64,000 bases of DNA from positions 186,001 to 250,000 of the forward strand of contig JACDTU010000011.1 in the NCBI GenBank assembly GCA_022376465.1. The letters run 5' to 3'. Made by a program: the position numbers and the translations under genes. This document shows, piece after piece, positions 47,188 through 61,589 of the stretch (the stretch's first letter is position 1; each line of letters starts with the position of its first letter). Below the pieces are notes generated by a model that ran no database searches, had not been told where the DNA came from, and saw only the letters and a program-made list of their open reading frames with translations. The stretch is from Cubamyces lactineus. Taxonomy: Eukaryota > Basidiomycota > Agaricomycetes > Polyporales > Polyporaceae.

Positions 47188-49684
47188 ACGCTGCGCCGCG
47201 CGAGTTCGCCAGGATAGGTGACCGCTTGGACTCCAGCGGCGCCGGGTCTAGATGTCCGGGCCATACCCAACAGATCCTGGCCGAGATGTGGCACACATGC
47301 GGAGCCCACGAGTACGTTCTGGCTGGGGATCCACAGACGGAGGTGTACTGGAGTGAGAAGGCCGAGTGCTCGTAGGGGAATTAGGCTACGCATGGATTCA
47401 GAAGCTGGTTGCTGTCAGGTGTGGTAGGCAAGTGAGCTCGTGAGATATGCGCTACGCAATCGACCTGCCACTTACTGTGATTGATATCGTATCATCGCTT
47501 CATGTTCGACTTCGTCAGGCTAGATCTTACAGTCCAGCCACGATGCACAGGGTCTGGATTTTGAGGCCCCCGGGCCTGCATATAGATCAGCTATAACTTT
47601 AAGACCAGGCTTAGTGCTTTTCGTGGGTAATACTTGCGCATACATTGGCCGTGTCATGCATCGACACACGCGAATCAGAACGACCGGCAGAAAGGGAGAT
47701 AGACGAGGGCCGAGGCTACACCGGCAGCGATTCAACATATCGACACCGTGCAACCCTTGAGCTTGTGGCGTAACGTACGGCGAGTCACCAGGCGGCGGCG
47801 CATTGGCACCGTCACTACGCGTGCGGCAGCGCTGCGGAAGGGGAAGCGTGAGCCAGACTCCAGCTGCAGTAGCCGAGATAATTGTGTGGTCACGCACACA
47901 CCGTACACAGGGCGAAGTCTAAAGTACGTTCCGTTGAGAACCGTGACAGTCGTTCGACTCAGAGCTCGACGAGGGTCCCACGCGTCCGAAATGTCCACGG
48001 TCCACGGCGGCCCGCTGCCTCGCGTTCTCGTCGAGGCGTCGGATGTACAGAATAGCGTTGAAGTTGAGTGACTGTTGAGGAGCTGCAGCGGATTTCTACG
48101 CACCGTGTGTAACGGTCGATGAGGCTGAAAACGACGGCGGCTGCCAGTGAGCAGCGACTCGGGGTATAGACCCGGCCTTGAATCGACCTCGAGCTCACCA
48201 GGCCATGCCAGTGTCAATGCGGGATGATGACTCCACCAGGGGATTCAGATAATAAGCGATTCTCAGGGGATGCGCCGGCGCGGCGCCCTTCTGATTCTGA
48301 ATCCTGCCACTGTGCCAGGTCCCCGAGGCTCGAGAAGCACCGTCACTGTAGTACTAGTCGTTAGCTATAGCTGCCTCGACTCGGAGCGCATGCGCAGGCT
48401 CGCGACTCCGCGGCCGTCAACGTCGACGTCTCGAGCTGAGGGAGTTCCCTGTCTCCTTCAAGTTAGGCTTCAATGTATACGAGATGCCCAACTGTCAGTG
48501 TATTATAGGCACGCACGCTGGCTGCTGGTAGGCGGAACGTGCCGGCCAGCGATTCAAGTTCGCTAGGTGCCGTGTGCGACGTGCGACATGCGACGGTCAA
48601 CGAAGCTCAAGAGCACACAGTACATCCCTATAAGCTACCTTCTTCTGAAGCTCAGCGCGAGCATGTACACGCTGCAATGGTGACGGTGGGAACATCTACC
48701 CAGACCGTCCGGCGCCGATCGCCTCTCGAAGGGCCCGAAGGCTCCAAAGCACTCCCGCAGGACACTCAGACGTGCACGCGCCCTCACGGGGCCCCAGCGG
48801 TCAGCGGTCAATGCAGTCAATGCGGACAATGCGGTCGACGCGAGTGCGACTCACGCCGCGCGGGTTCGTTTGGACTTCTTTCTCTCTCAAGTCTCATTAT
48901 CGGCCAGTCCAGTCCTATCGGTAATTACAACGCGAGGCGCGGCTTCTTCTCGTCACGGGAAGAGGGTGGGGCTGCCGGTCAAGGCAGGGGCAGGAAGGGC
49001 GGGGAAGGAGGGCATTACAGTAGATGTATCGGCGACGGACGTGCGGCAGCGAGATGAAGGGCGGAAGGATGGGGTGGAGATAAGAGAGAAGCCCGCTGAG
49101 GCTGCAGGTGCAGGTATGTATGCGATGAGAGGGTAAGAGAGAAAATGACCATGGCAAAGAGAAAACGGAGGGAGAGAGACAGATTAACAGAGGGAAATCC
49201 AGATTCCAGAGTTGACCATCGATCGTTGTACGGTGAACATTGAACGTTGCACGGCGGTGGTGGCGGCAGAGAGAAAACCAGGTATCGGCCGGCCATCATG
49301 TCGTGACAGACAGAAAAAGGCGTTATGTACATCGATTGCATTCGTGTGTGCTTGCTTGCTGCTGCTGCGAGTGGGATCCCAGAAGACGGGTCATAATGTA
49401 CGAGAGAGAGCGTATTGTTCGATTGCTGCTGCTGTCATACGGGGCCCTGGAAATGGAACTGGGGGCCGTCACGACCATACGTCCATGGAGAGGCAACATG
49501 ATCCTCGAGAGCGGGAAGCGACCGAGAACCTGCAGCGTTCGCATCGCCGCGTCATCGCAACACCCCGCGGGTCGAAGTCTTGTCCAGAGACAAACCGATG
49601 TCCAAAGCATATACACGAATGCCAGGCGAAGGACGGGTGTCGGGGTATATGTTTTTTCACTTCGCACAGGGGGAGGTCAACCGG
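47188..49684. other. gene-poor region
   Basis: A 2.5 kb stretch with no recognisable gene on either strand. The overlapping frames around 48539-49057 and 49212-50564 (+) run opposite the TCP11 gene or have no family features. The last 600 bases are probably the 3' flank of the TCP11 gene. Confidence 0.45.
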
Positions 49685-52600
49685 CTATGATTGCACCATC
49701 TCGCTTCCGGCGGCTGCGGGTGTGGAGGAAGCAGCAAGCGAGCCGGGGAGGATGTCGCGCTGGAAGAACGCGGGGTGCGCGTACAGCTCGCCGTACACGC
49801 TCACGTGGATCTCGACGAGCTTCGCGACGCGCTGCGAGATGTGCTTCACCTCCGCGCCGAGCGGCTCGAGCCCGCTCGACGTCGCCGGCGCGTCCTTTTG
49901 TTCCGACCCCGATCCTGAGCTTGTCGTCGTCGCTGGAGACGGCGATGCAAATGGTGTCGGATTCTGCGCGCTGCCGAAGAGCTGGGGGAGCACGATAGCC
50001 AGGACGGCCTCCTCGACGCGTTCGCGCAGGCGCCGCTTGCACAACGCGCTGAACGCGGAGCCCTGCTTCAAGTTACGCTCAGTCCAGCCCAGCGCGAACT
50101 GCACAAGCTGCGGGTCCGGCGCGCGCAAAGGCCTCTGTGCGCCATCGGCCTCAGTCTCGCCCTCGCTCGGCGTCGACCCACAAGAGGTCGCGTGCATCGC
50201 GAGTTGGAGCGCGACGTCCTCGATCTCCGCGCGCCACTTGCGCATCTCCGCCTCACGGTCGCGTTCCGCGCGCTCGTGTCTACTGCTGCTGCCGCTCGAC
50301 GACGACGCTGCTCCTGAGCTCGAGGCCGACTTATCAGAAGAGCTCGAAGATCCATGCGACCTGCTACTCCCCATCGAGCACGAGCCGGGGCGACGGCCCT
50401 GCATGAAGCACAAGCCGGGGTGCGCGGGGCCAATCTCCCAGATCTCCTTCTTGAGCCGGGCGAGCGCGTCTGGGGCGACGGCGGCGGCCTTAGCACGGGG
50501 TGAGGCGGCGCGGGATGCGGCGGGCGCGTGTACGAGCTGGCGGTACATCATGAGGAGCATGTAGAGCGCGGTAAAGTCCGCCGCGTCCGTGCTGAGCGTG
50601 CCGAACCGGCCGTAGTCGAGGTAGAACGTCTCGGGGTAGTTGGCGTAGTGGCTCGAGCTGCTGCTGCTGCTGCTACTTGATGAGCGGGACGATGATGACG
50701 ACGAGGATGAAGCGGAGGAAGAGGACGAGGAAGCTTGAGCTGAGCTTGAGGACGAAGGCGTGGGCGCGCCCGGGGGAGGCGGGTCGAAAATCAGCCCCAC
50801 TGTGGCTTTCACCACGGCCATGACCACCTGTATCGGGCGCGCTGCGCTCTTGAAGAGCTGCGCGTGTGCCGACGTCCCATCGTTGAGCTCCTTCCACGCC
50901 GCGGCCAGCCACTCCCGGGTCGTGTGAACAGTACGGCGCGCATTGTGCCGCTCGTCCGAGAATATCCGGGCTTCGTACTCGCCCGCGGTCCGGACGAGGT
51001 ACGGCCGCAAGGTCTGCAGCTGGTGGTTCGCGACATCCTATCACACATAGGGCAAAAAAGCACCGATCAGTCAGCCTGCCCTGTTCCCAACTGATATGTC
51101 ACGAAAGAGGAACATAGGAACGGGGGGAGGTACCATGCATTGAACGACGGTGAGAAGAAAAAAAAACACGACACTCACGAGTTTCATCAGCTCCATGATC
51201 TCGAAGCACATCCTGATCGCGCGCACTGCGTCCAGCTTCGTGCCCGCACCCCCTGGCGCGCAGTTCCGCGCGAGAGCGACCATCTGGTCGACCGCGGCGT
51301 CGCGCATCGGCGCGCAGTGGCATCGTATGATGTCCCCGATCACCTGGAACAGGCCCGACGGGTCGAACAGCCCGTGGCTGATCTCCTGCTGAATGAGCTC
51401 TGGGTCAAGGTGCGCACGCAGGAGCGCGACGTGCGTCAGGTTCTGCTGGAACTGCGGGTGTTGCGGCGGCGGTGGGAAGAGCAGCTCTGGCGGGCGAAGC
51501 GACGGTGGCTGAGGCGGCTGGATGATCGAGATGAGCACCTCAAGTAGCTCGTGGAGGAGCGGGCGTATGCGCGAGTGCGCGCGCACGGTCGCGATCGAAG
51601 CGGTATTGTACTTCATGACAGCCCGCTCGGGTGTGGTGGGGAAGGTGTCACACGCACAGCGGAGCTCTGCGAGCTTTCCGTGTGTGTCAATCGTGGTGCA
51701 CGTGCAGCCAGTCTCTAGCTCGCGGACGATCGCGAGCCAGTACTGGTCTGCGAGGTCACGCTTTCTGCGGCTGGAGGTGGGGCGGAACTGGAGGCCCGAG
51801 TCAAAGAGCAGGTCGTGTCCTGTAACAACAAAGGCAGGGGAAGAACGGGCATGAGAACGGATATGTGGCTACGGAAAGAGAGCGTGGACTGACGGAGCTG
51901 GGGATTGCGGAGAATGGCATCTAGGTCGAGTTCTTTGAGTGTCTCTCTGTTTATGGGTGGTTGGTGAGGGGGTATATGCGGCGAAACCGAGCACGGATCG
52001 ATGGGAGAGACGGGTACGGATTTGGATTTGTGGTATGAGGAAGGGCCAGGGAGGGAGGAGGTGCGCAGGAGCGATCCTCTGCTCGGACCAGGCTCGGTCG
52101 CGGAGACAATACCGGTATCGCGAGTTTCCCCCGGTCGCAATCGCCTCTGGTAGCCTGCGGTGGTGCGAGGGGAGGGTCTGAGTGCCCTGCGCGAGCGGCG
52201 TGGTGAGCCGGGTGGTGTGGTGGGGATTTCGATGCGGAGGCGTTTGGATGCAGGCTGGCCGTCGCGCTCGCGCTCGAGTTGGGGGGCGATCAAGGTGGAA
52301 GAGGGACGAGCCGAAGAGGAAGAGGAGGACGCAGAGGAAGAGGAGGGCTGTGACCAAGGAGCAGGCATACCTTGCCGTGAGCGGGCGAGCATCCATGAAG
52401 ATGTCGAGGGGCCGTCTGGGGCATCTGCGGGGCGACGGGGGGTCATGTTGACGTCGATGCGGATGGCGTCGGCTGGCGCGGTGGAATCTGGGGTGGACTG
52501 GGGTTGTTTGTGGTCGTCCTGGTCTGCCTTTCGCTTGCGGTTGATGTTGTGGATGGGGTGAGGGGACTCATGGGCGAGGTCGTCGATGTGCATCGGACGA

Positions 52601-52698
52601 GAGGGAGGGGAGAGAGGAGTCGAGGCGGGGGATGGGGGCGGAGGCGGGAGGGGGCGGGGGAAGAGATAGAGAGGAGGGATGGAGGGGAGGGGGACCAT
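49685..52698 (-). CDS. TCP11/Sok1-family protein
   Basis: A 932-residue T-complex protein 11 family member. The yeast homologue Sok1 suppresses loss of protein kinase A, so a role in cAMP signalling is likely. Exons on the minus strand: 52698-51894, 51819-51179 and 51037-49685. The N-terminal 260 residues are disordered, with HNINRKRKADQDD and Pro/Ser/Arg-rich stretches. The Tcp11 domain starts near residue 270: HDLLFDSGLQFRPTSSRRKR, WLAIVRELE, HSRIRPLLHELLEVLISI, GLFQVIGDIIRCHCAPMRD, MCFEIMELMKLDVANHQLQT across an intron, and RPYLVRTAGEYEARIF. Two serine runs interrupt the domain (near 570-610 and 700-735), encoded by AGC/TCG repeats at about 50280-50345 and 50650-50745. The start is uncertain: in-frame ATGs exist up to 52902, but the residues before 52698 look like leader sequence. 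Confidence 0.88.
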
Positions 52699-53320
52699 AT
52701 TTAGGGAGGGCGAGGAGGAACGCGTGGTAGCAGCCCGCTTGGGCGACACGCTGCCATAAGGCCAACGCCATCTTCTTAGTCTGCAGCTCGCCTCTCTCCC
52801 GCCCGCCCTCAGCCTTTGTCTCCAGTCCACACAGCATACCGTCGCCATCTCATGCGCCGAACACTCACGCGCAGCCGCAGACAATATCACAATACGGCCC
52901 ATCAGCCATCGAATTCACCGTAGAGGCGGAGAGAAAGGTAAACCTCCGCTTGTTTCTGAGACCGAGAATCCGTGACGCCGTGCGCCGGGCCATAGCCAAA
53001 AGAGGCAAGCGCGCGATCAAGCGTTTGTCCCACATGGACCCACTCCCCTATGGCCCTCCGAGTCGCTCTCGACTTAGCCACGCATTCCCCTGCTCGCCAA
53101 TACATACAGCCATGCATGCCCAACGCGCCCCAGTGTCCTTTGTGCTCCCATTGAGAGTGTCGTATATCGCCCAGTCTGCATATGTCTTTCCCTTCTTCAC
53201 ACGTTCGAGCCGCACCATCACCACGTTGGGCCCTCCCTTCCCGGGGCGACTGTCGTCTAGCTCTCCCTCCCTGCGCTCCTCCGACCCTTGCTCCTGCGCG
53301 TCGCCCCGCACGTACGTAAC
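52699..53320. other. upstream region of TCP11 gene
   Basis: Promoter side of the TCP11 gene. The coding frame stays open upstream to 52902, so a longer N-terminus is possible. No other gene was recognised. Confidence 0.45.
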
Positions 53321-53343
53321 CTCCTCCTCCTCCTCCTCCTCCT
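53321..53343 (+). repeat. CCT trinucleotide microsatellite
   Basis: A perfect run of seven or more CTC/CCT units in non-coding sequence. Confidence 0.85.
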
Positions 53344-56300
53344 AATCGATCAGATTCCCCTCCGGCTTTCCTCGCACAGCGCTCATCCACTCAGTCTTTG
53401 CCGCCCTTCTCCGGCCTCTTTCCTCCTGCCCTCCTTCTCCCCACACATTGTCACGCCCCGCATCGTCAGCCTCCCATGCCTCTCTGCCATGCATCTCCGT
53501 TCCTGGCTGCCCGCAGCTCTTCGCCGCCTTCCATGTTCCAGCTCGCAGCACGCACGCCCCAATCGCCGCGCCTGTCCAGTACCTGTCCCATTGTCGGATA
53601 GTACCTAGCTTTATCTGGCCACCGCCGATGCCACCTCCTCCGCATTCTCACCAGGGTCAGCACACCCCTCCCACGCGACTCAGATCTTAATTCCCCTAAG
53701 TATGAGCACTCGCAGCAGCAGCAGCAGGTGTGGCCTGCTAGCACCCGGGCAGTATCGTCACTCCGAAGCCCGCAACCCCCGGCCCCGCGTCCATCTGACT
53801 TTTTGCACCATCTGGGCCATCTCGCGCTTTCGCACTGGCATATGTGCCCGATCCGAACAGGATCAGATGGGTGCAGCCCATCGACGTCCTTTCTTGCAGA
53901 TTGCAATTGCATAATCGCATTGCCCGTTTGCACGAGGCTATCTCACTTCGTCCAAGTGTTTGTTGTTCGTCGCACCATAGCAGCCCAAGGTTTTCGCAAT
54001 CATCATCATATCATCTGCATGGTCGTGGACATATGTCAGTACCGTGGAAACTTGGAAAGCTTGGCGCGAAGTCCGAGCGCACTTTAATTCCCGGTCCGGC
54101 GGAGAGATGTCCGACAATGGACATGCGCCCGCCGCCATAGATCTTTAAGACTGCGCGCCCCGTAGGCCGTCATACATCATGCACTTGCTTCCTCCGGAAG
54201 CTCCGCAACTTGCCGCTCAGTACTAAACAGTAGCCGCTGCTACTAACTCTAGACTGCGCGCATCGCATCGTGGTAAATGTCGTTGAAAGCGTCCCGATGG
54301 GGTACCCGGCGGACGCGGTCGCCGTACGCGATGGTAGTATGCGCTCCACCATTCCGTTCTCGCACTCGTACAAGCTCATGTTCATCGATTCTTGTTCGAG
54401 ATGTTGTTTCGCAAGTTCACAAGGCTCGCAATGCGGGGCCCGGAGGGTGCGACGTCGCTCTTTGGGGAGTTGCGGCACCGCCCGCGACTCTGCGTATCGC
54501 CGGCCCCGGATCCCAGCAAGGTCAATCGGGCATTCCAGGAACAGATATATGCTTTCTCAAACTCGTTACTCTGGGACGTCGGGGTCGCGCGAGCAGGTCT
54601 GCGATCCGCCGGCGGGAGGGACGAGAACCGACAGTTCGGGGCCGGCGGTATGTGTTCATTCTTGGACGTCCGACATGATGATGTTGATGTCACTGCCAGT
54701 GTGTCCTGCTGTGTCGCCGTTGCATGGGCTCCTAATATGGGTTCGTGAACAATCAGGTCGTGAAAGCTTGGAGCTCGATGGCCGGCGGTAAAGCCGGCAT
54801 GCAGTACACATCAAGCCTGGAATTCAATTGACAAGTTCGTTGCACCCACAGTGGACAGCAATACGACTCGTCTTGACCTTCTATCACCGACAGTGGGGGA
54901 GATGTCATTACTATGAATGCTACAGGTACGTCTCGCTCCCTCGTTCGCTCGCACACTTTGCAAGCCACTCGACTCGTTGTGGCTGAAGCGCTGACGTCTT
55001 GGTTCTCAGCATCATTGAGAAACCGCAGACTCTGGCACAGCCGCGTTATTGGCTGAAGGACCGCAGCCTGCAAGCAGTTGACGAACGTTGAGGACCACAT
55101 CGGCTCCGATGTCGCCCTGAATAGCTTGAAACGCAAGCCAATTCCTGGCTTGCATATATTCTGCGATAGCTTGTGGGACATCATATCAAGCCACATATAC
55201 TCACTCACCGGTCTCTGCCCCCTGGGTGTCGGCGCCTGCAGATATGCACGCTTGTTGCCGTTCACCATGTCGGTGGTGGCCGAAGACGAAGAGACGCATC
55301 GTCCGACTCGTGCGATGCACGATACATCTAGCTGCTGTCAGCAGTGTAGCTTCCCATGCTGGACATCCACCACCGACTTACGGTCCACCGTTGCGACAGC
55401 ATTCGCTCTGAAACGATGCACGGTGATGGATTAGTGCGCATCATCATTCATCCAAGTTGTACGCCTACCACCCATATCATCAAGCCTCAACCAAAATCTG
55501 CCTCATCCGGATCTCTCTAGAGAGCGACAGTTCCATCACCCCTCCGACTCACTGTTTCCGATACACGCTGAACACAAGATGTAAGCCCCCAATCAGTCAG
55601 GCTCGCCGTATAACTGCACGCTGAACCTTGTTCGCCGGAGGCTGAACTCTGATCGATCTGATCAGCCATCTCTGCCTCCGAGCCCCCACTCCCCCATTCC
55701 CCCACGCTCACTCTCGCAGGACATCGCCGAGATGAATAGCTATCGCATAGTTATCGCGGGCCCGTTGGGGCATAGCATACAGTGATATGCCGATGATGGG
55801 CCCGATGAACGAGCACGTCCAAGTTACTGTACTTGGCTCCTCGGGGGTAGCCCTGCTGGCACGCAGCCAGGCTGAGCTTCTCGCAGATTTCCGACTCGGT
55901 CGGAGCTCATCCGTCCGTCCCCTTCCATGCTCCCGCTGCTGCTGCTGAATGCTGACACCAGCTAAGTGTACAAACACTGCATAGGCCCCTGATCGATGTC
56001 CAGGGTCTCGTAGCGCCTTGGACATCTCGCGATGCGCTCGACTTCCGACCATGATTTCGGTCGAACTTGGCAAACTTTGTGCGGGTCTTGTGGCGTACCA
56101 CGATGGTACAACTTGCAGCACGCTGCGTGCCCCTACCGAATCTCCATCGTGCAGTGGCGCGTAGTTCACGCTCGAGCCGCCGCGGCCCATCTACTCTAGT
56201 TGAATCCTGATATGTACGGCGATGATGAATGGACGGAGACCATGGACCATGACATCGCGAGGAGATACAGGTGCACTGGTGACCGTACAAGCTTTCATCG

Positions 56301-59205
56301 GAGACAAGACGGACGGTCCGTGTGCCGCTCGCGCTCTCGCGCTTGTCAGTGCCAATCAAGATCAAGCACAAGCCAGGCTCCCGGCCGAGATCCTGCCCGC
56401 CCGCGTCCGATCTGGTAGTTCGACGGCACACCTGGGAGCGGACGGGTGCACAGCGTGACGCGGTAAGTTCCTCCAGCTCGAGTATGCCGCCCGGAGGGCT
56501 CACCCAGATATCCAGATGTCCTCTTCATCGACATGGGGACACATGCGCTAGATCTCGCGCGCTGCATATGCCGGGGACGAGCGTGAGTGCAAGTGTTGGA
56601 CCGGTATTGTCAAGGTGTGGCGCAGAAGAATGGCAGCCCGAGCATCACCGCGGTCAGTGCGCGTTCTTCGATCCCCCCCGTATCCTGCCTCATCTGACGA
56701 ATTGTTCCACCTCCCAGATCCGCATTCTTGACCTCCGCTCACACCGTTCATCGACCGGAGCACGCCCTGCGACACAATCACTCGCAGAGCGCGCACCGGT
56801 GGCTGGACCCGCTCAATAATCGCTGCGCCCCTCGGTCGGTCTCCGACATCCTGTTCAAGACATTTCGTGGGGCGAGCTCAGGCTCGGTGGACGCTGAGAA
56901 CATGCTGCTTCGCATACACGTGTAGGCGTAGTGCCCGCTAGTCAGGGCTTCGCTGAGTCACGTCAATGATACGAGCGGTCTTGTCCCCTGAATTGACGAC
57001 TGTTACCGAACGCGCAAACAACGATGAGTGAGCGAGAGGCATCCATCGAGATGCTCGTCTTGTGGGTTGAACATCCGAGATGATGCGTATAGTGGGCGAT
57101 TTCGCAGGCAGCCGGTCCCGGATCTCACCGCTAGTCGAAACAGCACGGTATGGCATCTGGGTCGCACGTCGGTGGACGTCCGAGGGGGGGCAATGCCAGA
57201 CGTCAAGAGCCTACTGCCTCCGACCGCCGAACCACTTCTATCGCGCCGGCTCCCCGCACTGCCCGCGACGTGGCTCAGGTCTCCTCCCCCCTTTGTGCGA
57301 TGTGTGCCGTATCGCGTTAGCATTCACCCCCTCGGCATCGGACGGCTCCAGCCTGGCATCGTACCTCGCGCAATGACAGCCTGGCACATCCAGGTCCTCC
57401 TCCTCAGTTCTCCGAAGCTCTAGCTCCGGGACTGAGCGGAGCATCGTGTCCATGTCGTGCTGCACGCACTAAGAACTAGTACTGATACTAGCGAAGCCTA
57501 GGATGCCGTAGAGTTCGCTCGTGCGCTCGGAGATTGCAAGCACGGGTATGGCGCATTCGGGGACTCCGGCGGCGGAGCCGGTGCGGTGTTGCTCGAGAGC
57601 CATGTCTATTTCGACGCACCGGAGGGTAGGAAGGTTACCTGAGGCGGCGCATCCTTGCGGCGAAGAAGGAAAGCATGAGCGACTGCACGTTCATATCGCC
57701 TGATGGTGAGCACATCTTCACGTCAATGATCCTTGTGCATCTGTGAACGCGGTCTTATCATCTAGGGCAGGACCTCAGGCTTTCTCGGACAGCATCTTGC
57801 CGCACGAAGGCCTGCCAATGAGATGCCTATTTGCGCTCTCATGACGCCCGTACGACGGTCTAGCCCTCAGGTCTTCTTTGGGCCTCCCAGCCGCGGAATG
57901 AGTCTCCTACTACCGGTTGATTAGCTGGGCAATGGGCACAAAACAGACACAGAGACACCAAAGACGCGGAGAAAGACACCGTACGCACGACGCGAGGCGG
58001 CCCACCACTGGTCTGCGCCCGGACGATCTCCCACGGCACGAGCTTCGCGGGGCTAGACGTGCCGCCGCGGAAGACGACCCAGCGCGTGTCGAGCATGCTG
58101 GGCCGTCTTCGTCGTCTTCGCCGTTCTGGCATTGGACGGTGCTGAGCTTGGGGTCGTTGCGGTGCTGCCGTCGTGGCCGTACAGTGCGTGCCACTCGCGA
58201 GTCGATGTCAGTGCGAGCGGGCCTGCGGCCGTGTCAGGCTTCGACCGAGGATCCCGCGGTGGGCCTTCAGTGTGTGGGGGCCCACGGCGCCGGCGAGCAT
58301 GTACGTACGCATAGCGTGCTAGGGCAGGGTGTCATGCTGCACGAGGGGTTCTGGAGCTTGAGGGACGCTGGCATCTACCCGGATTTCGTGCGTCGGCGGC
58401 GACTGCTGGACCGCTCGGCGCGGCAGAAGGCATACGGGGTGTATGGTTCACCCGCGCACGTCTGGTGGCAGAAGGCGCGGACATGAATCTGCTTGGTCGG
58501 TGTGGAGAGACTGCCTCTGGTGGCCACGTTACTCCGGATAGAGAGGGTAGCACGCACCAATCTTCACGGGTTAGTTTGCTCCCAGTGATCAAATCCGTTT
58601 GACCATAGACACAATATAGTGACGCGCGGCTTTACGCATGTACTGGCGTCTGATGTAGCTTTTGCGCACATCCACGTTCTCCGGATATCCTTCAACGGTT
58701 GGGCGCCTTTCTACTGCATGTGAGTCGAAGCGCAAACCTTCATAAATTGATTCTGGAGGTACCTGGGCAGTGGGGTTTTGACGTCAGGGTGCGTAAGAGA
58801 GAGACAATCGTACTCACCTTCGTGTTCTTCCCAGATGCCACATGGGGGAAACGTGTTGGAGTCGTGACCGGTCGGTTGCAGAACTCTATCGCCCACGCCG
58901 CTTGCACAGTGGGACAAGGACCACCACGCATTCATGTCGAGGTCTTTGTCGTACGATGTGGCGTATCGCTGCGCGCGCCCGCAGTCCGTACTGAGTCAGA
59001 GAGAGAACAAAACAAAGACGGAACGTCTGCATCGTGGTGAAAAAAATGTATGTACAAGTATACGTATACGCGCCAGTGTTCGTAACGGCTTCCTTCCACG
59101 CTCCTTCCTTTGTCGATTGTCCGTAACCCTTGCACGTGCGCATGGAGGGCATGGACGACAAGCTCTGCGTCTACCCAGCGCACGTTGGGGGAACCGGCCA
59201 TATTC
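53344..59205. other. large gene-poor region
   Basis: A 5.9 kb stretch with no gene I can support. Frames of 100-190 codons exist (54753-55268 -, 56322-56819 +, 57917-58486 +) but are unrecognised, overlap on both strands, and lack extensions through consensus splice sites. A minus-strand piece at 57480-57640 with GC-rich third positions and LPTLRCVEIDMALEQHR might be an F-box/LRR relic. The last few hundred bases are the 3' flank of the V-ATPase gene. Confidence 0.4.
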
Positions 59206-61375
<2,170 letters not shown>

Positions 61376-61589
61376 CGTGAGGGTCGTCAGTGGTGGTGGA
61401 AGGTGGAAGGGCAGCAATTCAAGTCTCTCGCGATGCAGTGACGTCCGCCCAGCGGTTACGAGCCATTAGGCGCTTGTCTGCACGATGATACCGCCTTTCC
61501 CACGGTTACTCCTACTGACACTCAGGCACATGGGCAAAGGCTACAGCGGATTTTATATGCAACTCATATCGTACATCGCCGCTCGTCTT

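Noticed and set aside
49212..50564. A 450-codon plus frame
   Set aside because: It overlaps the TCP11 gene on the opposite strand, and its composition is that of an antisense shadow of serine codons. Its first part has no family features.
57917..58486. A 189-codon plus frame, and overlapping minus frames with VVFRGGTSSPAKLVPWEIVR
   Set aside because: Both strands look partly coding and neither extends through good splice sites. I could not choose a strand or a family.
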